The position numbers were made by a program, and so were the translations under genes. This document shows, piece by piece, positions 1 to 6,217 of a stretch of DNA of 13,873 nucleotides (position 1 is its first letter; the number at the start of each line of letters is the position of its first letter). This stretch comes from JASKKU01 sp964416905 (GTDB taxonomy: Archaea; Nanobdellota; Nanobdellia; Woesearchaeales; JASKKU01). The stretch lies in the NCBI GenBank assembly GCA_964416905.1, contig CAYQFL010000019.1, forward strand, positions 1 to 13,873. Direction: 5' to 3'. Under the pieces are notes generated by a model that saw only the letters and a program-made list of their open reading frames with translations, was not told the DNA's origin and searched no databases.

Positions 1-298
1 ATATTTCTGCGTTGTTGATTTGCCCATTAGGTAGAGAAACTGTACCACCAGAAACAGTCAAGCCATTAGTTATAGTAGCTCCGCCTATAACATGCAATGT
101 TGATGATGGACTACTTGTTCCAATACCAACTCTTGTAGATGAAACATACAAATTCCCAGAAATGTTCAGATATGTGTTGTAAGGAGTGATTTTGTCTATG
201 CTTAGTAAATCTGTCGAAAAAGAAGGAATTGGCAAGAGAAATAGAACTATCAAAATAAAACTTGTTACATAAATTCCATAAAGATATTTACTTTTCAC
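1..298 (-). CDS. Secreted protein with phage-tail/endosialidase-like repeat sequence (5' part only)
   Basis: Reading leftward from a GTG at 298 there is an open frame of 99 codons that runs off the window edge. It begins MKSKYLYGIY and continues into a long hydrophobic stretch (about residues 7-25) ending PSFS, which looks like a signal peptide or N-terminal anchor. The rest contains NLYVSSTRVGIGTSSPSSTL, then LHVIGGATI and LTVSGGTVSL. The pattern VGIG-T-x-P-x-x-x-LHV-x-G-x-A-x-I is typical of beta-rich phage tail-fibre and endosialidase-like proteins and of large surface proteins in DPANN and CPR genomes. The protein is probably exported and displayed on the cell surface; a receptor or ligand cannot be named. 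An in-frame TTG at 304 is an alternative start. The gene is divergent from the dihydrouridine synthase, and an A/T-rich box near 330-337 could be its promoter. It was read directly from the sequence. Confidence 0.7.
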   Translation of the reverse strand, partial: MKSKYLYGIYVTSFILIVLFLLPIPSFSTDLLSIDKITPYNTYLNISGNLYVSSTRVGIGTSSPSSTLHVIGGATITNGLTVSGGTVSLPNGQINNAEI

Positions 299-396
299 TA
301 TCAATATTGTTTTTTCTATACTTGCAGATTATTAAATTTTTTGTTTTTTTTTTGATTAAATAAGTTTAAAAAGTTAAAAAAGACCTATCTGAATAT
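299..396. promoter_or_regulatory. Divergent intergenic promoter region; TATA box for dus at 365-372
   Basis: This is the space between the left-edge secreted-protein gene (minus) and the dihydrouridine synthase (plus). The box TTTAAAAA at 365-372 is centred 28 bases before the ATG at 397, the distance expected for a leaderless archaeal transcript. For the minus-strand gene, TATTAAAT at 330-337 is the best TATA candidate. Between the two lies a long T run (about 338-353) with no hairpin. No Shine-Dalgarno sequence precedes either start. Confidence 0.5.
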
Positions 397-1296
397 ATGT
401 TGAACAAAGAGAATTTGTTGATTTTAGCACCTTTGAGCGAGATAACCACTTTAAGCTTTAGAATTATGGCTAGGGAATTTGGCGCAGATTTAACTCTTGT
501 TCCATTAGTTAGCAGTTATGCTATTGTAAATAAAAATCAAAAAACTCTAGATATGTTAATAGAAGGAAAAAAAGAATCAAAACCAAGGGCTGTTCAAATA
601 TTTGGCAATGATAAAGAGGTTATTAAACGAGCTGTAAGGATTATTGATGAATTATCTATTTATGATATTATTGACTTAAACGCAGGTTGCCCTTCGTCTA
701 AAATAGTTAATTCAGGTTCTGGCGGAGCTTTGTTAAAAGATTTGCCCAAGTTAAGAGAGATTCTTAGAGCAATTAGAGAGAACACAAAATCTAAGGTTAG
801 TGTAAAGATAAGGTTGGGTTTTAGTAAAAATGATTTAACTAATATTATCAAAGCTGTAGATGACTTTGTGGATATGATAACAATTCATGGAAGGACCATT
901 AAGCAATCTTTTTCTGGGAATAATGATTGGCAATCAATTTTTCAAGCTAAAGCTTTGACTGATAAGATTATTATTGGTAGTGGAGACATCAGAACAAAAG
1001 AGGATTATCTTAAAGTTAAGGATAAAGTTAATGGAGTTATGATTGGAAGAGCAGCGTTATCAAACCCTGGAATATTTTCAGAGATTAAATTTAACAAACC
1101 AATTTCAAAATCAAGAGCTTTATTAAGGTTAACTGAACTAGAAAAAGATTTTCTTAATCTCAAGAAACTTTCTTTATTTATGGTTGCAGGTATGAATAAT
1201 TCTAAGAGAATAAAACGCGAGATAACTAAGATAAAAGATTATGATACTTTAGTTAACTATCTAACTTTCCTAGCAAAAGAAATGAATCCTGAATGA
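397..1296 (+). CDS. dus: tRNA-dihydrouridine synthase
   Basis: This is an FMN-dependent enzyme that reduces uridine to dihydrouridine in tRNA, acting in the cytoplasm with NAD(P)H as electron source. At 299 residues it has the usual TIM-barrel plan. LAPLSEITTLSFR (about residues 9-22) corresponds to the family LAPM.GVTD..FR. NAGCPS carries the catalytic cysteine at Cys98, followed by SGSGGALLKD (106-115). The phosphate- and FMN-contacting segments are ITIHGRT (161-167, His164), IGSGDI (193-198) and GVMIGRAALSNPGIF (213-227). The C-terminal domain is short. The ATG at 397 fits a TATA box 28 bases upstream, and the protein aligns from its first residues. Its last 40 bases overlap the convergent trmI gene, pairing two tRNA-modification genes tail-to-tail. 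Which uridine position it modifies cannot be told from the sequence. Confidence 0.93.
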   Translation: MLNKENLLILAPLSEITTLSFRIMAREFGADLTLVPLVSSYAIVNKNQKTLDMLIEGKKESKPRAVQIFGNDKEVIKRAVRIIDELSIYDIIDLNAGCPSSKIVNSGSGGALLKDLPKLREILRAIRENTKSKVSVKIRLGFSKNDLTNIIKAVDDFVDMITIHGRTIKQSFSGNNDWQSIFQAKALTDKIIIGSGDIRTKEDYLKVKDKVNGVMIGRAALSNPGIFSEIKFNKPISKSRALLRLTELEKDFLNLKKLSLFMVAGMNNSKRIKREITKIKDYDTLVNYLTFLAKEMNPE

Positions 1297-2027
1297 TAAA
1301 TGCTCCAGCTCTTAGGTCTTATCTTTCTACCATCAATCTCCCATTCCTGTTCCATTACGTTAACTGTTTTTATGTGAATGAACTCGTTATGATTTTTTAG
1401 TTCATTTACAAAATCAGCATTTTGGATTATTGTAGGGGTGTAAACCACTAAGAAACCGCCGGTTTTTAGGACAGCTTTGGCTGTTTCAATGCCTTGCCAG
1501 GGCTCGGGTACATCTAAAGCTAGCAGGGAAGCTTTTGTTTTCTTAATTACAGATAATACAAATTCAACATCATATATGCTGCCTATATTGAATTCTATGT
1601 TTGTTATGCCTAAGAATTCAGCGTTCTTTTTTGCAACCTCTTGATGATCTTCTCTAACATCAAAAGAAAATACTTTTTTACAATACCTTGCAATAGCTAT
1701 GGCTAAAGCTCCAGTTCCAGAACCTGCTTCTATGCAAACATCTTCTTTGCTAATGAGAGTGTTTGATAATATTATTCCGATGTCTTTTTTAGGGATTATC
1801 TGAGCGCTTCGTTTTATTTTGTTGTACTTGTCATAAAAAAAAGGCTCTAGAACAAAAAACTCTTTGCCAACATTGGTTTTAACGATGTCTCCAGGTTTTG
1901 CCTTAGATAAATCCTCTTTGCTTACCATACCGAAATTTGAATGGAAATCTTTGTCTTTGTCAACTAAGAAAGTTTTCATACTTTTATTCATCAGAAGTAT
2001 CTTGTTATTCTCTGTTTTGCTGCTCAT
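1257..2027 (-). CDS. trmI: tRNA (adenine-N1)-methyltransferase TrmI, archaeal type
   Basis: This SAM-dependent methyltransferase forms 1-methyladenosine in the T-loop of tRNA (position 58, and also 57 in some archaea). The 256-residue protein is full length. It has an N-terminal beta domain (about 1-75) with the family-like FHSNFGMV (28-35) and KPGDIV (44-49), then RSAQIIPKKDIGIIL (73-87), the SAM loop EAGSGTGALAI (100-110), FDVRED (122-127), the active-site segment LDVPEPW (171-177, Asp172) and GGFLVVYTPTI (190-200). It ends with the conserved EQEWEIDGRKIRPK (226-239) and HSGFISFARK (245-254). The ATG at 2027 has a TATA-like box about 28 bases upstream. The stop lies inside the 3' end of dus, and because the conserved C-terminus reaches it, the overlap is real. 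The function call is strong; the exact position specificity is inferred from the family. Confidence 0.95.
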   Translation of the reverse strand: MSSKTENNKILLMNKSMKTFLVDKDKDFHSNFGMVSKEDLSKAKPGDIVKTNVGKEFFVLEPFFYDKYNKIKRSAQIIPKKDIGIILSNTLISKEDVCIEAGSGTGALAIAIARYCKKVFSFDVREDHQEVAKKNAEFLGITNIEFNIGSIYDVEFVLSVIKKTKASLLALDVPEPWQGIETAKAVLKTGGFLVVYTPTIIQNADFVNELKNHNEFIHIKTVNVMEQEWEIDGRKIRPKSWSIYHSGFISFARKVR

Positions 2028-2050
2028 GATTCCTAGTTGTTGTTTTGTGT

Positions 2051-2059
2051 TATTAAAAG
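2051..2059 (-). promoter_or_regulatory. TATA-like promoter of trmI
   Basis: On the minus strand this reads CTTTTAATA, centred about 28 bases before the trmI ATG at 2027. It shares the roughly 130-base gap 2028-2156 with the promoter of the hydrogenase operon, which points the other way. Start site and strength are inferred from spacing alone. Confidence 0.4.
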
Positions 2060-2123
2060 GTTTCTGTTAATGTTAATATGCTTTTCATCAGGGCGGAGGT
2101 ATTCACTTTAAAGAGAAGAATAA

Positions 2124-2132
2124 TTTTTATAT
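2124..2132 (+). promoter_or_regulatory. TATA box of the hydCBA operon
   Basis: TTTTTATAT lies 29 bases (centre to A) upstream of the ATG at 2157, which would give a transcript starting at or within a few bases of the start codon. The region has no Shine-Dalgarno sequence. No clear palindromic operator is seen between 2060 and 2124. Confidence 0.5.
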
Positions 2133-2156
2133 GTGCTGTTTTTAGGGTTTTAGTTG

Positions 2157-2627
2157 ATGATTGAAGAAAAGCCTTTTGATGAGCTATTTACTCAAAAAAG
2201 CATTATTGATGAACTGAGCGAGATTAATAAGAAATATGGTTATATCCCTAAAAGGATTTTAATTAAACTAAGCATTGAGAAAAATATTCCTTTATCAGAG
2301 CTTTATGGCATTGCTACATTCTATAATCAGTTTAAGTTAAATAAAAGTGGTAAATATGTTATTGAAATCTGCGAAGGGACAGCTTGTCACATAAATCATA
2401 GTGGTGAGCTTAAGCGGGCAATTAAAGATGTTCTAGGTATATCGGTTAATGAAACAACTAAAGATAAGCTGTTTACTTTGAGAGAAGTTAGATGCCTAGG
2501 AGTCTGTGCTATGGCTCCTGTGTGTAGGATAAATAACAAGATTTATGGTAATCTTAACTATCAAAAGATGAAGGATTTGATTAAGGAAATTACAAGAAAA
2601 GAGATTCATAATAGTAAAGAAGATTGA
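2157..2627 (+). CDS. hydC: [FeFe]-hydrogenase subunit HydC (NuoE-like [2Fe-2S] protein)
   Basis: This is the small electron-transfer subunit of a trimeric NAD(H)-linked [FeFe]-hydrogenase, homologous to NuoE of complex I. At 156 residues it has the family length. A helical N-terminal part includes YGYIPKRIL (27-35) and the typical LYGIATFYNQF (49-59), followed by a thioredoxin-like domain whose four cysteines bind one [2Fe-2S] cluster: CEGTAC (Cys72, Cys77) and CLGVC (Cys113, Cys117). Cys123 is an extra. In HydABC complexes this cluster passes electrons to or from the FMN of HydB. The ATG at 2157 was chosen over an in-frame TTG at 2154 because it is the better codon and also fits the TATA spacing. 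Only 9 bases separate its stop from hydB, so the two are cotranscribed. The hydrogenase assignment rests on hydA downstream; alone it could be any NuoE homologue. Confidence 0.92.
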   Translation: MIEEKPFDELFTQKSIIDELSEINKKYGYIPKRILIKLSIEKNIPLSELYGIATFYNQFKLNKSGKYVIEICEGTACHINHSGELKRAIKDVLGISVNETTKDKLFTLREVRCLGVCAMAPVCRINNKIYGNLNYQKMKDLIKEITRKEIHNSKED

Positions 2628-2636
2628 TTTGCTAAA

Positions 2637-4388
2637 ATGAAATATACTTTAAAAATCTGTGGAGCAACAGCATGCAGGTCTAACGATTCTTTAGCAGTAA
2701 TGGATAGACTAAAGGAATTATTAGCAAAAAGAAAATCAGAGTTTGATGCTAAAGGTATTGAGGTTGAAATAAAGGAAGTAGGCTGTATCGGATTATGTGG
2801 TAAAGGGCCTTTGTTAGTTGTAGAGCCAGGTTCAAAATTATATACTCAATTGACTAAACAAGATGTTGAAGCAATTGTAGATTCTTTGTTAAACCACAGA
2901 ACTGTAGAAAATTTACTTTATGAACGAGATAATGAAAGATTTGAGAAGATTCACGATATTCCTTTCTATAAGTATCAGGATAGATTTTTGTTGAGGAGAT
3001 GTGGTGTAATTGAGCCATTGTCTTTGAAAGAATATATTGAAGAAGGCGGCTTCAAAGGATTAAAGAATGCTCTCGAGAAAACACCTGATGAGGTTATTGA
3101 TTTGCTTTTGAAATCAAAGCTTAGGGGCAGAGGCGGTGCAGGGTTTCCTACAGGATTGAAATGGAAATTCCTTAAACAGGCAAAAGCGGATACAAAATTT
3201 TTGATTTGTAATGCTGATGAAGGAGACCCAGGAGCTTTTATGGATAGAAGCATTTTGGAAAGTGACCCTTTTGCTGTGCTTGAAGGGATGCTTATTGGTG
3301 CTTACACAACAGGGGCAACTAAGGGTTTCATCTATGTTAGGGAAGAATATCCTTTGGCAGGAGAGAGGATTGAAAAAGCTGTACAAATCTTAAGAGATAA
3401 TGGTTATCTTGGTGAGAATATCTTTAATAGATTTTCTTTTGATATTAAAGTTGTTAGAGGTGCTGGGGCGTTTGTTTGCGGTGAAGAAACTGCGTTGATA
3501 AGATCAATAGAAGGTAAACGAGGACAACCTAGGACTAGGCCGCCGTATCCTGCTGAGAAAGGCGTTTCTGGTAAGCCAACTAATATTAACAATGTTAAGA
3601 CTTATGCTTCTGTGGCTTTAATCTTAGACAAAGGTTCAGAGTGGTTTGCAGGTTTGGGAACAGAAAAATCCGGAGGCACCGCTGTGCTTTGTTTGAGCGG
3701 CGACTTGAAGGATACAGGTATTGTTGAGGTTAGAATGGGAACACCAATTAGAAAAGTCATTTATGATATCGGCGGTGGTTCCAAGAAGAATAAAAATATT
3801 AAAGCAATACAGATTGGCGGGCCTTTAGGGAGTTTAATACCTAAAGAGTTCTTTGATGTAGGTTTAGATTATGATTCTCTTAAAGAGCTTGATTCAATCA
3901 TGGGTTCAGGAGGTTTAATTGCGTTAAACGAAGATGATTCTATATTAAAGTTAGTTAGCTTCTTTTTGGATTTTCTTAAGTCAGAGTCTTGCGGTCAATG
4001 TACCCCCTGTAGAGAAGGTGTTGTTCAGATTAAGAAAATTATTGATAAGATAATCAATCATGAAGCAAAACCTGAAGACTTAGATAAACTGAATGTTTTG
4101 TGTGATTATGTTAAAGAAAATTCGCTTTGCGGTTTAGGTCAAGGTGCTCCGAACATCGTTAAGTCCAGCTTAAAGTTTTTCATGAAAGATTATGATCAAA
4201 AGATTTCTGGGCCAATAATCTATACTATTACAGATGCTTGTATAGGATGTCATGTTTGTGCGTTAAATTGTCCGGTGCATGCTATACAGGGTAAGCCTAA
4301 AGAAAAACATGTTATTGATCAAAGTAAATGCATACATTGTGGAAAGTGTTTTGAGGTTTGTAAGTTTAATGCAATAACTAAAGATTAG
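2637..4388 (+). CDS. hydB: [FeFe]-hydrogenase subunit HydB (NuoF-like, FMN- and NAD(H)-binding)
   Basis: This diaphorase subunit exchanges electrons between NAD(H) and Fe-S clusters through FMN. The 583 residues carry, in order: a thioredoxin-like [2Fe-2S] domain (Cys8, Cys13, Cys50, Cys54); the NuoF core with GRGGAGFPTGLKW (164-176), NADEGDPGAFMDR (192-204) and CGEETALIRSIEGKRGQPR (281-299) for FMN and NADH; an SLBB-like region (about 345-430); a [4Fe-4S] site CGQCTPCREG (Cys452, Cys455, Cys458) completed by Cys498; and a C-terminal ferredoxin domain with two CxxCxxCxxxC sets (Cys535/538/541/545 and Cys565/568/571/575). This is the HydB plan of trimeric, potentially electron-bifurcating hydrogenases; NuoF of respiratory complex I lacks the terminal ferredoxin domain. 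It sits between hydC (9-base gap) and hydA (29-base gap). No Shine-Dalgarno sequence precedes the ATG. True bifurcation with ferredoxin is inferred from architecture, not proven. Confidence 0.94.
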   Translation: MKYTLKICGATACRSNDSLAVMDRLKELLAKRKSEFDAKGIEVEIKEVGCIGLCGKGPLLVVEPGSKLYTQLTKQDVEAIVDSLLNHRTVENLLYERDNERFEKIHDIPFYKYQDRFLLRRCGVIEPLSLKEYIEEGGFKGLKNALEKTPDEVIDLLLKSKLRGRGGAGFPTGLKWKFLKQAKADTKFLICNADEGDPGAFMDRSILESDPFAVLEGMLIGAYTTGATKGFIYVREEYPLAGERIEKAVQILRDNGYLGENIFNRFSFDIKVVRGAGAFVCGEETALIRSIEGKRGQPRTRPPYPAEKGVSGKPTNINNVKTYASVALILDKGSEWFAGLGTEKSGGTAVLCLSGDLKDTGIVEVRMGTPIRKVIYDIGGGSKKNKNIKAIQIGGPLGSLIPKEFFDVGLDYDSLKELDSIMGSGGLIALNEDDSILKLVSFFLDFLKSESCGQCTPCREGVVQIKKIIDKIINHEAKPEDLDKLNVLCDYVKENSLCGLGQGAPNIVKSSLKFFMKDYDQKISGPIIYTITDACIGCHVCALNCPVHAIQGKPKEKHVIDQSKCIHCGKCFEVCKFNAITKD

Positions 4389-4417
4389 AGGTAAAGAATA
4401 AACAGATATAAGCTAAA

Positions 4418-6127
4418 ATGAAAGTGGAGATAAATGGCAAGGAATATGAATTTGATGAAGGTTTAACAGTGTTAGAAGCGTGCAGAAAAATAGGGTTGAA
4501 AATTCCTACTTTTTGTTATCACGAACTTTTGGAGCCAAGGTCTGTTTGCAGACTGTGTGTTGTTGAGGTTAATGGCAAACTTAGAACATCTTGTTCAACT
4601 AAACTTCAGGAAGGTATGAAGATTGTAACTAATTCTCCTAAGGTGATTGATGCCAGGAGAATAAATCTTCAATTACTTATTGCAGACCATAAACAAGAAT
4701 GTCTCTCTTGCAATAAATCTGTTGACTGTAAGCTCTTTGAGTATGCTAATGAATATGAGATTCAAGAGATTCCTTTTGAGATTTTGAGCAATGATGACTA
4801 TACTGTTGATGATTCGTCTTATGCTTTCATAAGGGATTTGTCAAAATGTATTAAGTGTGGTAAATGTGTGCAGATTTGTAACGAGTTGCAAACTGTTCGT
4901 GCTTTAACTTATGCTGGTAGAGGACTTTCTGTTAGGCCTTCAACATCTTATGAAATGCCGATTAAAGAAACTGAATGTGTTTTCTGTGGTCAGTGCGTTT
5001 TGAATTGTCCAACCTGCGCTTTAGAAGAAAAAGATGAAACCAGAGAGGTTATCAATGTTTTGAATGATAAGGATTTTATTGTAGCAGCACAAATTGCTCC
5101 TTCAGTTAGGGTTTCAATAGGAGAAGAGTTTGGTCTAAAGCCAGGAGAAATCTCAACAGGCAAACTAATTACAGCTTTGCGCATGCTTGGTTTTGATTAT
5201 GTGTTTGATACGCAGTTTGGCGCTGATTTAACTATTGTTGAGGAAGCTAATGAACTGATTGAAAGGCTTAATGGTAAAGGCAAATTGCCAATGTTCACAT
5301 CATGTTGCCCTGCTTGGGTCAAGTTCTTTGAAGAGTTTTATCCGGAGCATTTAGATCATCTTTCTAGTTGTAAAAGTCCTCAACAGATGTTTGGCGCAGT
5401 TTTCAAGAGTTATTTCTCTAAGAAAATTAACAAAAGGCCTGAGCAGTTGAAGCTTGTTTCGATTATGCCTTGTACAGCTAAAAAAGAAGAAGCTAGGAGG
5501 TACGAATTTATTGAAGATGTTGATTATGTTTTGACAACCAGGGAATTAGCGAGAATGCTTAAAGCGTTTGGAATTGATTTTGCCAAGCTTGAAGATGGTA
5601 AATTTGATTCTCCTCTAGGAGAATCTTCTGGAGCAGGAACCATATTTGGTTCAACAGGCGGAGTCTGCCAAGCTGCTTTAAGAACAGTTAATCATCTTCT
5701 TACAGGCAAAGAAGTCCTTAATTTTGAGTTTAATTATGTTAGCGAAGATGGTTTCTTGAGAGAAGGTGAAGTTGAAATTAATGGAAGAAAGATAAGGTAT
5801 GCTGTTGTTCAAACTTTAGGAAAAGCTAGAGAAATCTTTGAGAATCTAAACAAATATGATTTTGTTGAAGTGATGGCCTGTCCTGGTGGTTGTGTTGGTG
5901 GTGGCGGTCAGCCTATACCTACGAACATGGAGGTTGTTAAGAACAGGATGGAAGCTTTGTGGAAAAATGATAGCTTAAAAGCCATTAGACTAAGTCATAA
6001 GAACCCCTCAATTATTAAACTTTATGATGAATTTTTAGGAAAGCCTTTAAGTAGGGAAGCACATAAGCTGTTGCATACTTCTTATTTTAATCGAAAACAA
6101 CACAGGCATTCTCTTAAAGAAGATTAG
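4418..6127 (+). CDS. hydA: [FeFe]-hydrogenase catalytic subunit HydA (group A, HydABC type)
   Basis: This is the H2-forming or H2-oxidising subunit. The 569 residues contain a NuoG-like [2Fe-2S] domain (Cys33, Cys44, Cys47, Cys59), a His-Cys3 [4Fe-4S] site (His91, Cys95, Cys98, Cys104) and two further [4Fe-4S] clusters (Cys144/147/150/154 and Cys187/190/193/197). The H-domain follows with all signatures: L1 TSCCPAW (294-300, proton-path Cys296 and ligand Cys297), L2 MPCTAKKEE (350-358, Cys352) and L3 EVMACPGGCVGGGGQP (484-499, Cys488 and Cys492). ADLTIVEEANEL (269-280) supplies the proton-path glutamates. A small-subunit-type tail follows (about 520-560, ending LLHTSYFNRK). No ligand is missing, so an active enzyme is expected if HydE, HydF and HydG are encoded elsewhere. 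It is the last gene of the operon. In context with HydB and HydC it fits group A3. Being in an apparently archaeal genome makes it unusual. Confidence 0.97.
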   Translation: MKVEINGKEYEFDEGLTVLEACRKIGLKIPTFCYHELLEPRSVCRLCVVEVNGKLRTSCSTKLQEGMKIVTNSPKVIDARRINLQLLIADHKQECLSCNKSVDCKLFEYANEYEIQEIPFEILSNDDYTVDDSSYAFIRDLSKCIKCGKCVQICNELQTVRALTYAGRGLSVRPSTSYEMPIKETECVFCGQCVLNCPTCALEEKDETREVINVLNDKDFIVAAQIAPSVRVSIGEEFGLKPGEISTGKLITALRMLGFDYVFDTQFGADLTIVEEANELIERLNGKGKLPMFTSCCPAWVKFFEEFYPEHLDHLSSCKSPQQMFGAVFKSYFSKKINKRPEQLKLVSIMPCTAKKEEARRYEFIEDVDYVLTTRELARMLKAFGIDFAKLEDGKFDSPLGESSGAGTIFGSTGGVCQAALRTVNHLLTGKEVLNFEFNYVSEDGFLREGEVEINGRKIRYAVVQTLGKAREIFENLNKYDFVEVMACPGGCVGGGGQPIPTNMEVVKNRMEALWKNDSLKAIRLSHKNPSIIKLYDEFLGKPLSREAHKLLHTSYFNRKQHRHSLKED

Positions 6128-6142
6128 TTCTTGAGAGGATAA

Positions 6143-6156
6143 TTTTGGTTTTCTTT
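6143..6156 (+). terminator. Possible T-rich terminator of the hyd operon
   Basis: TTTTGGTTTTCTTT begins 15 bases after the hydA stop. Archaeal RNA polymerase often terminates at T runs without a hairpin, but this run is interrupted and the call is weak. Confidence 0.3.
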
Positions 6157-6172
6157 AGTGTCCTAAGAAGTC

Positions 6173-6188
6173 ACTATTCTAGAATAGT
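6173..6188. promoter_or_regulatory. Perfect 16-bp palindrome, candidate operator upstream of PIN-PhoH
   Basis: ACTATTCTAGAATAGT is identical to its reverse complement over all 16 bases. It ends four bases before the TATA box of the PIN-PhoH gene, where a dimeric archaeal regulator could contact or block the BRE/TATA region. Alternatively it may form a weak hairpin at the end of the hyd transcript. No second copy was seen in the other promoters of the window. Confidence 0.45.
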
Positions 6189-6192
6189 AATG

Positions 6193-6200
6193 TTTAAATA
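6193..6200 (+). promoter_or_regulatory. TATA box of the PIN-PhoH gene
   Basis: TTTAAATA is centred 22 bases before the GTG at 6218 and 31 bases before an in-frame ATG at 6227, so the predicted transcription start falls between the two. A second A/T-rich stretch (6205-6216) is too close to either start to be the usual TATA box. Confidence 0.4.
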
Positions 6201-6217
6201 GAAGTATATATTTTTAT

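Noticed and set aside
2975..3592. Several minus- and plus-strand open frames of 60-92 codons inside hydB
   Set aside because: They are shadows of hydB in other frames, lack promoters and resemble nothing, while hydB has continuous conserved motifs over the same bases.
2157..6127. Respiratory complex I fragment (NuoE-NuoF-NuoG) or NAD-linked formate dehydrogenase
   Set aside because: The third gene has TSCCP, MPCxxK and the MxCxxGCxxGGGQP motif of the H-cluster, and the second has a terminal two-cluster ferredoxin domain. These define a HydABC hydrogenase.
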